Below the pieces are notes generated by a model. The model was given only the letters and a program-made list of their open reading frames with translations, did no database searches and was not told the DNA's origin. From positions 7,222,743 through 7,286,742 of the forward strand of contig CAJINV010000002.1 of NCBI GenBank assembly GCA_905178155.1: a stretch of 64,000 nucleotides of DNA, written 5' to 3'. Positions 11,491-23,059 of the stretch are shown here, one piece after another (the stretch's first letter is position 1; every line of letters starts with the position of its first letter). The position numbers and the translations under genes were made by a program. The stretch comes from Amoebophrya sp. A120. Lineage: Eukaryota > Sar > Dinophyceae > Syndiniales > Amoebophryaceae.

Positions 11491-11859
11491 ATGTCGGCTG
11501 CTCCGCAGGTCTTATCCGACGCCACGCAGGAGGATCTGGCGATGGCCGTGGCGCACCTAAAGGAGAAAAATGACGAGGTGATTGCCGTGTGGCGTGTGAA
11601 CAAGGAGAACCACACCCTGTTCGACAAGCAGGTGCTCCCCTACCTCTGCATCCCGTGCTTGTGGCCCGCGGCCATCCTCGGTTCGCCGTGCTGGTGAACC
11701 GTCCGCCAGACCACGGTCAACATTCTGGCGGGTACGGTCTTCATCCTGGGGAAGAAAAACCTGTACCGTGTCATCGACGTGAAGACCGGAAGCTGCCAGT
11801 GCGCGCTCAAATGCGTCCCCAAGACCTGGTCGCAGGAGGGTGTTTGCGAGGACCTATGA
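11491..11859 (+). CDS. Small protein with in-frame TGA (possible selenoprotein or interrupted gene)
   Basis: ATG at 11491 opens a frame of 68 codons, then a TGA at 11695-11697, then 53 further sense codons in the same frame to TGA at 11857-11859. Both halves look coding: the first has DEVIAVWRVNKENHTLFDKQ followed by the hydrophobic LPYLCIPCLWPAAILGSPCW; the second has TVNILAGTVFILGKKNLYRV and a Cys-containing tail. The layout recalls small alveolate proteins with a bacterial-PH-like beta domain, a weak impression. Explanations: selenocysteine at TGA (it follows PCW), a 78-nt GT-AG intron from 11632 to 11709 that would delete the hydrophobic part, a sequencing error, or a young pseudogene. 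No convincing SECIS hairpin was found downstream. Confidence 0.55.
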
Positions 11860-12790
11860 GAATGCTGCACAAATGCTCCCCCTGCTTGCAGCTCTGATTT
11901 GCAGGACGTGCACCATCGGAATGAAATAAAATATTATAAAAGGCGAGCAGATAGTGGGTTGGGGTTCTCGTTCTGCATGACAAACCAACGTCGATGAGTT
12001 TTGTCGTTTGTTGGGCTTGTTCCAGATTTTGTCACGCAGGCGCTGGCAAAGGGAAACGAAAGGAAAGGGATTAGATGTCTAATATACTTGGTGATATGTT
12101 GATCTTGCGGGTCGTCACGCAGTCGAAGTCGTCGCGCGGGAGCAGTTGTGCACTCTCATACGACCTGACAAAACTGGACAAGGTGGAGTTGATCGACAAG
12201 AAACTGTTCTGTTTTCCGCTGCACCTTATCGCTCTGTGAAAAAGTTGCATCGTGTCGCTTTTCTTTGCAGCTCGTTTCGAACTTCCAATTTCCATAAAGC
12301 TTTCGAAACCTCCTGAAATTGTGTGAGTACTGCCAGCACATGCGGTGGTTGCTAGTTTGTGTTTACACAACGGGACTTTTTTTCTTGCATACATGTCGAG
12401 ATCAGCGCGCCGAGCCGTCTATGGAGCTTCTCGTCGCCCTTAATTGCGAAAGAGGAAGAGTGGGAAGGTGCGCGCTCAGAGCGAAGCTTCAGGCTTAATA
12501 CCATATTGACCTGTAAGCACCTGCACCGCTGCACCGCCGACGCGCCGCCCTACAGAGCGGTCAAATGAATTCCTGAAAGCATAGCTGCCCTTTCGCAATT
12601 TTTTTGCGAACGCCAGCCGCAGCCTGACGCAGCCGCTTGATGATTTTGTTGAATTTTGCGCCCTAGTAGCATAGACTTGTTGTACTTGGACTGGCAACGC
12701 CAATAGATACAGATAGTAAAGATGAAACTTTATTTTTATGATACTACAACTTGGTCATGAACGAAAACGAATGCCGACCCGCTGCCATGA
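11860..12790. other. Intergenic with a solo element end
   Basis: About 930 bp. The internal element-like words TTTGTCATGC/GCATGACAAA appear near 11975-12040, and the sequence at 12360-12391 (ending TTTTTTTCTTGCATA) matches the right terminus of A-family elements. No matching left end was found. This is probably a degraded element. No supported gene; upstream exons of the following coiled-coil gene may lie here. Confidence 0.4.
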
Positions 12791-13663
12791 ATACGTCTTC
12801 CTGCAGAAAGTTCTCTACGAGTTGTTTTCCCTCGATATACCAAAGGTCTTGCCGAAGCTGAAGCGTTTGGCAAGGAAATGGACGCGCAAACGTTTGAACG
12901 CCACACGCAGCAGTATGCAGTGCACAAGTATAATCGCACTAGCAGTACAACTAACTTCTTGTATGGCAACAAAATTTTTTGCCAAAATTGCGCAAATTAT
13001 GCAGCTCGTGCTTATTTCGCAACAAGAAAGAAAACGAAAAAATAAAAACGGGAATACATCATTCGTCGCTCGTAGTACCGGTGATAACAGTAACACAAGT
13101 ACGACTGCGATACTATTGCACGGGATACCTTCAAGGCAGACGCCAAAACGGCGATCCGCATTGGCATGCTGCGGAAAATGAAAAGGGTGAACTTTGGCCT
13201 TTTCGAAAACAACAATCAAGAATGGCAGGAACTGGAGGATATGCTGAAGAAAAAAATTGCGAACGAGATCAGCGAGGATGAGTTCTGGGAGCAGATGGAA
13301 AAGTTCAAGGAAAAGGACGACCAGCTGGCGGAGAAGGTCGCGGATTTGGAAAGGCAAATCGCGGAAAAGGATGAGAGACTCAACCTCGACAACACCTGTT
13401 GTTTGGTCTTGCTCGGCCCGCACATGAACTTCGAGGGTCTGACGGAGGGGAAAATGGGCCAGGGCGACTTCGACGCGGACCGCGAAAACTGGTGGGCCAC
13501 CACCGGCATGGCCTGCACACTGTGCCGCACACCCAACGGCTACTGGTGCCGCGAGGAAGCCGAGGCGCTCGACTTCGAGGCGCATGTGTACGAATACCAT
13601 CGCGACCAGTGCGATTCCTGGGCGACGGCCATAGAATGCGAAAAACATCACATGATCTCCTGA
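12791..13663 (+). CDS. Coiled-coil protein of unknown function (5' end unresolved)
   Basis: Two exons are supported: a frame open from 12791 to 12913 (clearly protein-like from 12842, KGLAEAEAFGKEMDAQTFER) and 13127-13663. The intervening 213 bp is a C-family inverted-repeat element. The joined protein reads HTQQ/TFKADAKTAIRIGM. The second exon has a heptad-rich acidic and basic coiled coil (QELEDMLKKKIANEISEDEF and following, about residues 60-120), then a compact C-terminal part with paired Cys, Trp and His (ACTLCRTPNGYWCREE, CDSWATAIECEKHH) that could bind metal. No start codon precedes the first exon in frame, so at least one upstream exon is missing. The family is not recognised. Confidence 0.6.
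12914..13127. mobile_element. Introner element C2
   Basis: A 214-bp element with ends TATGCAGTGCACAAGTATAA (left) and TATCCCGTGCAATAGTATCG (right, reverse complement), related to the element at 7021-7170. Unlike the others it has no visible 5-bp duplication: flanks are AGCAG and CCTTC. Splicing out 12914-13126 keeps one frame open. Confidence 0.75.
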
Positions 13664-15053
13664 ATTCTTGCGTGAGTACTGAGTAGCTCAAGTTTCGATT
13701 TTGAATAGCATTTCACCATGGTACGTAGTAGTAACTACTCTCCACAACTTCTTCCGGAGGCTCTGCTTAAGGACCTTTAACGTTTCGAATCGTTTATGAT
13801 TATGTTCGCTGGTCGACCAACACGTATCCCTTTTGCTTCCTTCATACGAGAGTGACCATTCTGATCATGTTTTTACTACAAGTGATGTGAACTATTCTTT
13901 TGGTTTCGCTACCCCTACCCTTCTTAATAATCATAAAAGCTATGCGAACGCGATCTGGTCCGTCGTGGACAAACGCGCAGGACTTTCTGACAAGGTGAAA
14001 GGCACCAGCCTCCACGAGGAAAGATGGGGCTGGAGCTTTTCGAATGTATCTTGTCTGTGTCTCTACTTTTTCGAATCCCGCGATTTACATTCTCCCTACC
14101 GTCGCCGCTTTAATACGTTTCCGCGACGTGCTATGCTTTTGCCTTGGACCATGTACTTAAACTAACACGAAGAAACTGACTTCTTATGAAAATTTTCCTC
14201 CAGGAGCCTGTGCCCGTTGAGAGCAGAACCTGGCTCCTCGGGCCGAGCATGAGAATCGGCCTCTGCCTTTCGTGCAAATTTCCTCGTCAATGTCCTCACA
14301 ACTTTATCGGTTATTTCCTTCTTCGGTCTCGTTCATGATGTCGGCGTCTTTTCACTGTCTCGGCTAGAAGTCAATTTCCTAGTCTGGCGGATGTTCTCAT
14401 GTGTGCCAACAGTTATTCGTTCAAAGGCGGCGCCAGTGGAGTTCCTTAGTTTCTTCGTGCGATGTTTCCGCTTCGTCCGCATCGTTAGCACTGCTATACT
14501 AGCGTTCTACGTCAATCGTTTGCTCCGCTTCGTCCCCGTTGAAAAAAATCTAGCGTTGTCTACTTGATGTGCTGGTAACACGACGTACTTGCGAACAATG
14601 CGTTCTTCCGTGTAGTGTTTGCGAAATCTAATCGTTTATGGCACACATCTTTTCTTCAACTGGCCGTGATCAAATCCAATTTCTCTCTCCAGTCCTTTTC
14701 TTTGTTGAAGTTGCAACTATAGAAGTAGTTCCCTCCCCCCTTTAACTCTTCTTCTATTTGCTTTTTCTACTACGAAAAGTACACAAGACCACAAATCAAC
14801 AAAAAAGTAACCCAAGGCCAGCACAAATATTGTATTCGTCAAGAGTTTTGTTTTTGAAGCCTAGAACCACGACCAGAATAAACGATCGACATAGAAGTGT
14901 AAAGGCGCGAAGGAGGCGACTCGCACGGCAAGAATCCATTCTTTGATACACAGGCAAACGACTCGACTGAATCGTTTGTGACCAGGACCTTGTGCTGGTG
15001 AAAAGTTGTAGTCCGGCGTTGCAACAAGGACACGCATAATTGTCAAACAAAAA

Positions 15054-16723
15054 ATGCATTTGAACACGGATTATTTCCTGCACGATCCGGTGCAGGAGCT
15101 GGAAAGCGCGGCGTCAAAGCCCAGCGAAATGAGAAAAACCACACCCGAGGGCTACATAGAAATCCTGCCCAATCGGCTGTACTGGACTGCGGTGAATTCC
15201 ACGCCGAGACCCACCTCCCAGTACCACTTTTTCTGCATCGACCAGGACTTGGTGTACGAGCCCTTCAACCAGGATTTTGGCCCGCTGAACCTCTCGTGCA
15301 CCTTCAAATTCGCCCGCTTGGTGAAGAAACTGCTGGACGACCCGAGTTTGTCGAAGAAGAAGCTCGTCCACTACTGCAGCCTCTCGGAGAAAAAGCGGCC
15401 TAACGCGGCGTACCTGATGTGTTGCTTCCAGGTGATGTACCTGAACAAGCCCGCGGAACTAGCCTACAGGCCGTTTGAGAACATCCGACCCCAGTTTCAG
15501 CCCTTCCGGGACGCGACGGCCGGCATGTGCACCTACGCGTGCACGGTGCTGGACTGCGTCAAGGGGTTGGAGTACGTATCCACAGTAATTTTCCTGTACA
15601 TGTACAAATGCGGTTTCTGCATGACAAAGCTTCCGTTTAATTCGATTCAGCATGAGAAGTGGCATGCTCCAAGTTGGTGAAATTTGTGATGCATTTTGTA
15701 CATGTACAGGAAATTTGTATTGCATAGTACGCCATGAAAATAAACTGGTTTAACCCGGAGACGTTCAACGTGCAGGCCTACGATTACTACGAAAAGGTCG
15801 ACAACGGCGACATCTCGTGGGTGATTCCGGAGAAATTTCTCGCGTTTTCCGGCCCCAGCGGGAACGGCATCGACACCTACGGCTACCCCGCCTTCACCCC
15901 CGAGGACTACGTGCCGATCTTCCGCAATGCGAACGTGTCCACCGTGGTGCGGCTGAACAAGGAACAGTACGATGCGGCGAGGTTCACGATGAACGGCATC
16001 AAGCACGTGGACATGTTTTTCCCGGACGGGAGCTGTCCCCCGAGAGACATTGTCAACCGATTTCTGCGCTTGGCGGAATCTGAACCTGCTGCGTTAGCGG
16101 TGCACTGCAAAGCGGGTCTGGGGCGGACGGGCACTTTGATCGGACTGTATGCGCAGAAGCACTACAAATTCCCGGGCCGGGCCTACATCGGGTGGAACCG
16201 GATCGCGCGACCGGGCGCGATCCTCGGACCACAGCAGCAGTATTTGTGCGATATGGAAAGGGAAATGATTGCTCTGGGCGAGCAGGAGCGCGCGACGAAG
16301 GGACTGAATGGTCGCAATTTGCCATCAGTGTCTGGTAGCGGAGCCTCAAACTCATTAAACGCAGGAGCAGCACTTCGCTCCCTCACCGCCGCTGAGAAGA
16401 AGGAAGACGTCGGCCAGGGCGAGCGTTTGGTCGCAGCTAAGGCGAAGCAAGGTGCAGGGGCTGGTGCTCTCACCGCGAAGTCCAGTATCAGTGCGAACCT
16501 GCAAGCGAAGTTGACTTCGAACGTCAGTGTGGGGGGAACAGGTTCGTACATCAACCGTTTAACCGGGAGCGAAATCTCCTTTTCGCGGTTCAGTCCGGGC
16601 CTCTCCTCGTCCAGTTCCCCGATGAAGCTCCTCGGACAGAAGCGCAGCGACAGTCGGCCAATCATGAAGGGAATGTTCGGGCCGCAGGGGCAACGCCCGG
16701 TGCGGTTGAGCTCGAATAACTGA
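15054..16723 (+). CDS. CDC14: CDC14-type dual-specificity phosphatase, copy 1
   Basis: Exons 15054-15576 and 15732-16723, 504 residues. CDC14 phosphatases dephosphorylate CDK sites and act in mitotic exit, cytokinesis and basal-body or flagellar functions. The N-terminal DSPn domain (about residues 1-175) shows HFFCIDQDLVYEPF, DFGPLNLSC, KKRPNAAYL and PFRDAT. The catalytic domain has VVRLNKEQYD, the general-acid segment FFPDGSCPP, and the full signature HCKAGLGRTGTLIG with catalytic Cys and Arg, then GRAYIGWNR. The C-terminal tail is Ser-, Ala- and Lys-rich and disordered, ending in a conserved GMFGPQG motif. The single intron is an inverted-repeat element absent from copy 2 at the same site. 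The start is the ATG shared by both copies. Confidence 0.93.
15577..15726. mobile_element. Introner element E1
   Basis: A 150-bp element. The inner repeat TTTCCTGTACATGTACAAA is present at both ends in inverted orientation, with ends TATCCACA and TATGCAAT. Duplication GTACG at 15572-15576 and 15727-15731. The paralogues at 19587 and near 23560 lack it and have only one copy of the target site, giving direct empty-site evidence. Confidence 0.95.
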
Positions 16724-17765
16724 GGGGCTTCCGAGGAAAAGGAGACTGCACTGCCACGCTCATCGTTTTCGAGACGGTCGACACGGCAGCCGTCTTTACT
16801 GTTCCCGAGACATCAGAGACATACTCCCCTAAACCTTTTGCGAAGTAGAAACTTTTTCAGTGCCGCTGCTTAAGCGACACAAGCGACGAAATATGCTTCA
16901 ATTCAGGATTAATGGCTTCTGGCTTCATTATTTTTACACATTTTGCATTTTTCATTTTATTCCATTATCTTTTTTTTACTTCTTATTTCTTGCATATTTT
17001 TCTGTAGTTCAGTTTTTCACATTTTGCCACACCTTTTCATCGGCCTACTTCACATCGCATTCACAATCAAGTAAAAGCATCAGCACACTGTCGTCATCGT
17101 ACTAACAAGCGTCGCACATGCACAGTCACAGTACCCCTGTGCCGAACGTGCTCGCGTGACGTTCTCTTCGTTGTCCCCACGATTTCTGCGCTTTTTCGCA
17201 TGGCAAGGCTATTACCAATAGCACTGCGATGCAATCGATCTCACGGCAGTGCACGACCAGCCATCACTAGAATCAACCCAGCTGTAGTATTTCTAGTTAG
17301 TGTGTCCCGCGAAGAAAAGTGTGTCGTTTCCATTTTGTGCAGAAGTTGAGTTCAACTGAGATTTGGATTCGATTTCTTCTGAAGTACAAAGTAATAGGCC
17401 AGTAGTAGGTAGTCTTCCTGCCACTAGCATCTTCTGTTTGAGTTCTCCGCTGCTTTGTAGTACCCCTATTAATTTAGACAAGCGAACAGGACGGAGCACC
17501 CAAGCAGTTTTTAATTGAAATTTTTCAGATTAACCCAACCCCCCAAATTATTTCTGTACTACGGCGAGATCTGGCTCCCCTGATTTACCAAAGTGTCGTC
17601 TTCTTCCTCGATGCGATAAGTTACAAAAGTAACTGCGATCGCAAAAAGTAGCTTTGATAATTCAGGCTGCCACTCGTCTGAATATTGACCTGCGCAGCGC
17701 CTAAGGTTTTTTTCTGCTGTGGTAGCGCAAGACCGTGATTTTTTTGATCTTATTCATTCTGTAAT
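16724..17765. other. 3' non-coding part of duplication unit 1
   Basis: About 1 kb without a supported gene, AT-rich and pyrimidine-rich after 16920. It aligns with 20855-21930 with small indels. It contains no inverted-repeat element. Confidence 0.6.
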
Positions 17766-19072
17766 GTCCTCGACCAACACGAAGACGAATCCCTTTTGCT
17801 TCCTTCATAGGAGAGTGACCATTCTGATCATGTTTTTACTACAAGTTAGTATGAGCTATTCTTTCAGTTTCGGTACCCGTACAGTTCTTGATAATCATAA
17901 AGGTCTGCGAACGCGATCTGATCGTAGACACGCGCGCGGGAATGTCTGATAAGTTGAAAGGCACCAGCCTCCATGAGGAAAGACGGGGCTGGAGCTTTTC
18001 GAATATATTATATCTGTGTCTCCTTTTCGTTTTCGAATCCCGCGATTCACATTTTCCCTACCCTCGCCGCTTTGATACGTTTCCGCGACGTGATATGCTT
18101 TTGCCCTGGACCAACATGTAAACACAAAGAAACTGACTTTTTATGAAAATTTTCTTCCAGGAGCCTGTCGTGCCCGTTGAGACCAGAACCTAGCTCCACC
18201 TCGGGCCGAGCATCAGAATCGCCCTCAGTTGTTCCTCTGCCTTTCGTGCAAACTTCGTCGTCAATGTCCTCACAACTTTATTGGTTAACTCCGTCTCCTC
18301 TCTCGTTCATGATTGCGGCGTCTCTTCACAGTCTCGGCTAGAAGTCAATTTCCAAGTCGGTCGGAATATCTCACGTGTGGGTGTGCCAACAGTCATTCGT
18401 TCTATCATCAAGAAAAGAAAGGTGGCGCCAGCGGAGTTCCTTAGTTTCTTCGTGCGATGTCTCTGCTTCGTCTTCATCGTTATCATTTTCATTGCTATAC
18501 TTGCGTTCTACGTCAATCGTTTGCTGCTTTTCGTCCTCGTTGGAAAAAATATGGCGTTGTCTACTTGATGTGCTGGCAACCCGTGCTTACGAATACCGAT
18601 GCGGTTTTTGTAGTGTTTGTGAAGGCTACTTCTTAGCGCAGACCTTTTCAGTAATTCGTCGTGATCATCAAATCCAATTACAATTTTTCTCGCCAGTCCT
18701 TTTCTTTGTTGAAGTTGCAAGTAGAAGTGCCCTCCCCCCTTTTCTTTAACTCTTCTATTTGACTTTTCTACTACGAAAAGTACACAAGCAACCACCACAA
18801 ATCAACAAAAAAAGTAACCCAAGGCCAGCACAATCACAAATATTGTACTCGTCGTTAAGAATTTTGAAGTCTAGAACCGCGACCAGAAGAAACGATCGAC
18901 GGACATAGAAGAAGTGTAAAGGCGCGAAGGAGGCGGCGCGCACGACACAAATCTATTCTCGATAAGAGGCAAACGATTCGACAATCGTTTGTGACCAGGA
19001 CCTTGTGCTGGTGATAAGTTGTAGTTCGGCGTTGCAAGAAGCACACGCAGAATTCGAATTGTCAAACAAAAA

Positions 19073-20854
19073 ATGCATTTGAACACGGACTATTTTCTGC
19101 ACGATCCGGTGCAGGAGCTGGAAAGCGCGGCGTCAAAGCCCAGCGAAATGAGAAAAACCACACCCGAGGGCTACATAGAAATCCTGCCCAATCGGCTGTA
19201 CTGGACCGCGGTGAATTCCACGCCGAGACCGACCTCGCAGTACCACTTTTTCTGCATCGACCAGGACTTGGTCTACGAGCCCTTCAACCAGGATTTTGGC
19301 CCGCTGAACCTCTCCTGCACCTATAAATTCGCCCGCTTGGTGAAAAAACTGCTGGACGACCCGAGTTTGTCGAAGAAGAAGCTCGTCCACTACTGCAGCC
19401 TCTCGGAAAAAAAGCGGCCGAACGCGGCGTACCTGATGTGCTGCTTTCAGGTGATGTACCTGAACAAACCCGCGGAACTAGCCTACAGGCCGTTTGAGAA
19501 CATCCGACCCCAGTTTCAGCCCTTCCGGGACGCGACGGCCGGCATGTGCAACTACGCGTGCACGGTGCTGGACTGCGTCAAGGGGTTGGAGTACGCCATG
19601 AAAATAAACTGGTTTAACCCGGAGACGTTCAACGTGCAGGCGTACGATTACTACGAAAAGGTGGACAACGGCGACATCTCCTGGGTTATGCATTGCAAAC
19701 ATGTCTGGGTCTGGAAGGTTGCAACTTGTAATGCTGTCTCTGCATTTTAGGAAAATCTGTATTGCATGATCAGCAAGAGGGGTCCAGTTTGTGCTTCATG
19801 GAGAGGGCATTTATCATGCGGAATATGCATTAGGAAGCCCTCCAAAAATCTGTGATGCTAGGTGATGCATTACAGGCATCGTGGGCCATGAAAAATCTGC
19901 ATGACAACTCTCGCAATCTTCCAGACCCAGACATTTTTGCATTTCACATGGGTGATCCCGGAGAAATTTCTCGCGTTTTCCGGGCCCAGCGGGAACGGTA
20001 TTGACACCTACGGCTACCCCGCCTTCACCCCCGAGGACTACGTGCCGATCTTCCGCAATGCGAACGTGTCCACCGTGGTGCGGCTGAACAAGGAGCAGTA
20101 CGATGCGGCGAGGTTCACGATGAACGGCATCAAGCACGTAGACATGTTTTTCCCGGACGGGAGCTGTCCGCCGAGGGACATTGTCAACCGGTTTCTGCGC
20201 TTGGCGGAATCCGAACCTGCTGCGTTAGCGGTGCACTGCAAAGCGGGTCTGGGGCGGACGGGCACTTTGATCGGGCTGTATGCGCAGAAGCACTACAAAT
20301 TTCCGGGCCGGGCCTACATCGGGTGGAACCGGATCGCGCGGCCGGGCGCGATCCTCGGACCACAGCAGCAGTATTTGTGCGATATGGAAAGGGAAATGAT
20401 TGCTCTGGGCGAGCAGGAGCGCGCGACGAAGGGACTGAATGGTCGCAATTTGCCATCAGTGTCTGGTAGCGGAGCCTCAAACTCATTAAACGCAGGAGCA
20501 GCACTTCGCTCCCTCACCGCCGCTGAGAAGAAGGAAGACGTCGGCCAGGGCGAGCGTTTGGTCGCAGCTAAGGCGAAGCAAGGTGCAGGGGCTGGTGCTC
20601 TCACCGCGAAGTCCAGTATCAGTGCGAACCTGCAAGCGAAGTTGACTTCGAACGTCAGTGTGGGGGGAACAGGTTCGTACATCAACCGTTTAACCGGGAG
20701 CGAAATCTCCTTTTCGCGGTTCAGTCCGGGCCTCTCCTCGTCCAGTTCCCCGATGAAGCTCCTCGGACAGAAGCGCAGCGACAGTCGGCCAATCATGAAG
20801 GGAATGTTCGGGCCGCAGGGGCAACGCCCAGTGCGGTTGAGCTCGAATAACTGA
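19073..20854 (+). CDS. CDC14: CDC14-type dual-specificity phosphatase, copy 2
   Basis: Exons 19073-19686 and 19954-20854, 504 residues, the same length as copy 1 after element removal. It has the same DSPn domain and the same HCKAGLGRTGTLIG active site. Residue differences from copy 1 are very few (for example Phe to Tyr in the CTFKF segment and Thr to Asn in the GMCTYACT segment). The E1 site of copy 1 is empty here (LEYAMKINW is continuous), while a different element interrupts this copy at SWV/IPE. It sits in duplication unit 2 on the same strand, so both copies probably carry similar regulatory DNA. Confidence 0.93.
19687..19948. mobile_element. Introner element F1
   Basis: A 262-bp element. 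The inverted inner repeat ATGTCTGGGTCTGGAAG lies at both ends; the outer bases are TATGCATT on the left and a diverged TGTGAAAT on the right. Duplication TGGGT at 19682-19686 and 19949-19953. Copies 1 and 3 have a single uninterrupted TGGGT at this position. Confidence 0.95.
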
Positions 20855-23059
20855 GTGGTTCCCGAGAAAAACGAGACTACACTGCCACGCTCGTCGTTTT
20901 CAAAACGGTAACGGTCGACACGGCAGCTGTCTTTACCGTTCCCGACACATCAGAGAATACTCCCCTAAACCTTTTGCGAAGTAGAAACTTTTTCAGTGCC
21001 GCTGCTCAAGCGACACAAGCGACGAACTATGCTTCAATTCAGGATTAATGGCTTCAGGCTTCAGGTTCACATCTTGCATTTAATTTTCAAAAAATCAACC
21101 AAAACTAAACATTATTTTTACACATTTTGCATTTTTCATTTTGTCACTTGTTCCATTATCTTCATTTTTTACTTCTTTGTTGCATATTTTTCTGTAGTTC
21201 AGTTTTTTACATTTTGCCACACCTTTTCATCGGTCTTCACATCGCATTCACAATCAAGTAAAAGCACCAGCACACTGTCGTCATCGTACTAACAAGCGTC
21301 GCACATGCACAGTCACAGTACCCCTGTGCCGAACGTGCTCGCGTGACGTTCTATTCGTTGTCCCCACGATTTCTGTGCCTTTTCGCATAGCAAGGCTATT
21401 ACCAATAGCCCTGCGATGCAATCGATCTCACGGCAGTGCACGACCAGCCATCACTAGGATGAACCCACCTGTAGTATTTCTAGTTAGTGTGTTCCGCGAA
21501 GAAAAGTGTGTCGTTTCCATTTTGTGCAGAAGTTGAGTTCAACTGAGATTTGGATTCGATTTCTTCTGAAGTACAAAGTAGTAGGCTAGTAGGTAGTCTT
21601 CCTGCCGCTGGCATCTTCTGTTTGAGTTCTCCGCTGCTTTATAGTACCCCTATTTAGACAAGCGAGCAGGACGGAGCACCCAAGCAGTTTTTAATTGTAA
21701 TTTTTAACCCACCCACTCAAATTTCTCTACTACGTCGAGATCTGGCTCCCCCTGATTTACCAAAGTGTCGTCTTCTTCCATGCGATTAGTTACAAAAGTA
21801 ACTGCGAGCGCAAAAATTAGCTTTGATAATTCAGGCTGCCACTCGTCTGAATATTGACTTGCGCAGCGCCTAAGGTTTTTCTGCTGTGGTAGCGCAAGAC
21901 CGTGATTTTTTTGATCTTATTCATTTTATTTTTCGACGCATAAGCCTAACTGCCTCTGCATTGCGGTGAAATCCGGAGTGTTTGCTATTCGAGCTTTGTG
22001 CCCAGTGTTCTTGCTGCCAAGAAATAAAGAAAATGCAAAGCTTCTAAACATCAGAAATCGTCCGCATCGACTTGCAATACGTATTTACAGCTCGACGCAG
22101 CACACAGCGCTCAGTAGATTTCGGTTTGAAGAGTCACCTTATAGGTATTGATATTGATTACGAAGAAAAAAAAAACACTACAGATGAACCTCACAGAATG
22201 CGCACGCGCAGTAGCAAGAAGCACGAAAGTAGTCGTAGACGTAGTGTTGTGCTCGGTATGATGATTGACTCGTGCGATAAAAAGACATGGAGCCGCGCTC
22301 CAAAGACTCTGTCTGCAAGCAAGCAAAAGTCGGTTGTATTTCGTACAAACCTGTTTATTTCGTGACGTTCATCAGAAGATTATCTGTGCCAACATCGGAA
22401 GAAGTAAATCTATTTTTGACGTCGACCTTCGTGCTGAAGCAATGCCTTCTTCGGACCACATGCAACTGGAGATCGTGCCGCGTTATTCGCTTTTGCGTTT
22501 CAAACCCTCCGCTTCCAGGTACACATCATTTCCCCCCATGGTGTAAAAACTCTACTTTTTTGAATCTCGCCTCGACTCAAACCAAAGCTAGTTCATCTTT
22601 TGTGGTACATACTTCGACAATTTGAAGAAGACTGACAATCTTGTCGCCACAAAATTGCCACGTCGCAACTTTTGCTCTTTTTACTAGACGAAGGATATTA
22701 CTTGGATTTGAAGTGGTTCAGGAGAAACTAGTTCGAGGAAGCGGATTCTTTTCAAAGTGAGGCTACGGGTTATTCAAGCAGCCACGCAACAAGCTTCTGC
22801 CGCGCGTGTGTTTGTTCTTGAAATAGTTACGTACAGTCTCATCTTTTGTCGCATATCATTTAAGTTGTTGCAGCCAGCAGTACCCTGCTCGCTGTCGCTC
22901 GCATTTGCATTGTGACAGACTGTGCATAGAACCAAACCTTTCACAGACTCTTTGAATTTTTGAAAAAGTACCATCAACCAGCAAAGCCAAGACTGCAACT
23001 GCTGCTGCTGCTGCTGCTGAACCTTTTCGGAGCCCACGAACCAAGCCGAAAACAAGAAG
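20855..23059. other. Intergenic between CDC14 copies 2 and 3
   Basis: 20855-21930 is the 3' part of duplication unit 2. 21931-23059 is unique spacer with only short open frames. Just before the third CDC14 gene there is a CTG-rich run at about 22998-23020 followed by a short leader. Confidence 0.55.

Larger units (their letters stand above)
13805..17765 (+). repeat. Tandem duplication unit 1 (~4 kb)
   Basis: This segment is repeated as unit 2 at about 17766-21930. Homology covers the non-coding leader (from the block near 13812/17769), the whole CDC14-type gene and about 1.1 kb of 3' non-coding DNA, ending at a TGATCTTATTCATT block. The offset of the start codons is 4019 bp. Non-coding parts differ by small indels and substitutions; coding parts are much closer. 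Small open frames in the 5' leader are not conserved in frame between the units, so 13664-15053 is taken as non-coding. Confidence 0.85.
17766..21930 (+). repeat. Tandem duplication unit 2 (~4.2 kb)
   Basis: Second copy of the unit at 13805-17765, holding CDC14 copy 2. Its 5' leader (17766-19072) aligns with 13805-15053, including the GGCACCAGCCTCCA block near 17959 (13999 in unit 1). No supported gene lies in the leader. The extra length is largely the 262-bp element in copy 2, partly offset by the 150-bp element only in unit 1. Confidence 0.85.

Noticed and set aside
11491-11859. Reassignment of TGA to a sense codon in this genome
   Set aside because: Multiple genes end at TGA directly after conserved C-termini (for example the PRMT gene at 39718-39720 and CDC14 copies), and no other gene has an internal TGA.
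11860-12060. SECIS-like hairpin near ATGA words at 11920 and 11977
   Set aside because: Short pairing such as CCAAC with GTTGG exists, but the required core with paired GA bases and apical A-rich loop could not be assembled convincingly.
12913-13135. Canonical GT-AG splicing of the C2 element using GT at 12913 and AG at 13135
   Set aside because: The codon phases of the two exons do not match with those sites.
13833-14165. 110-codon open frame upstream of CDC14 copy 1
   Set aside because: The homologous sequence in duplication unit 2 has frameshifts and a different reading, so the frame is not conserved and is taken as non-coding.
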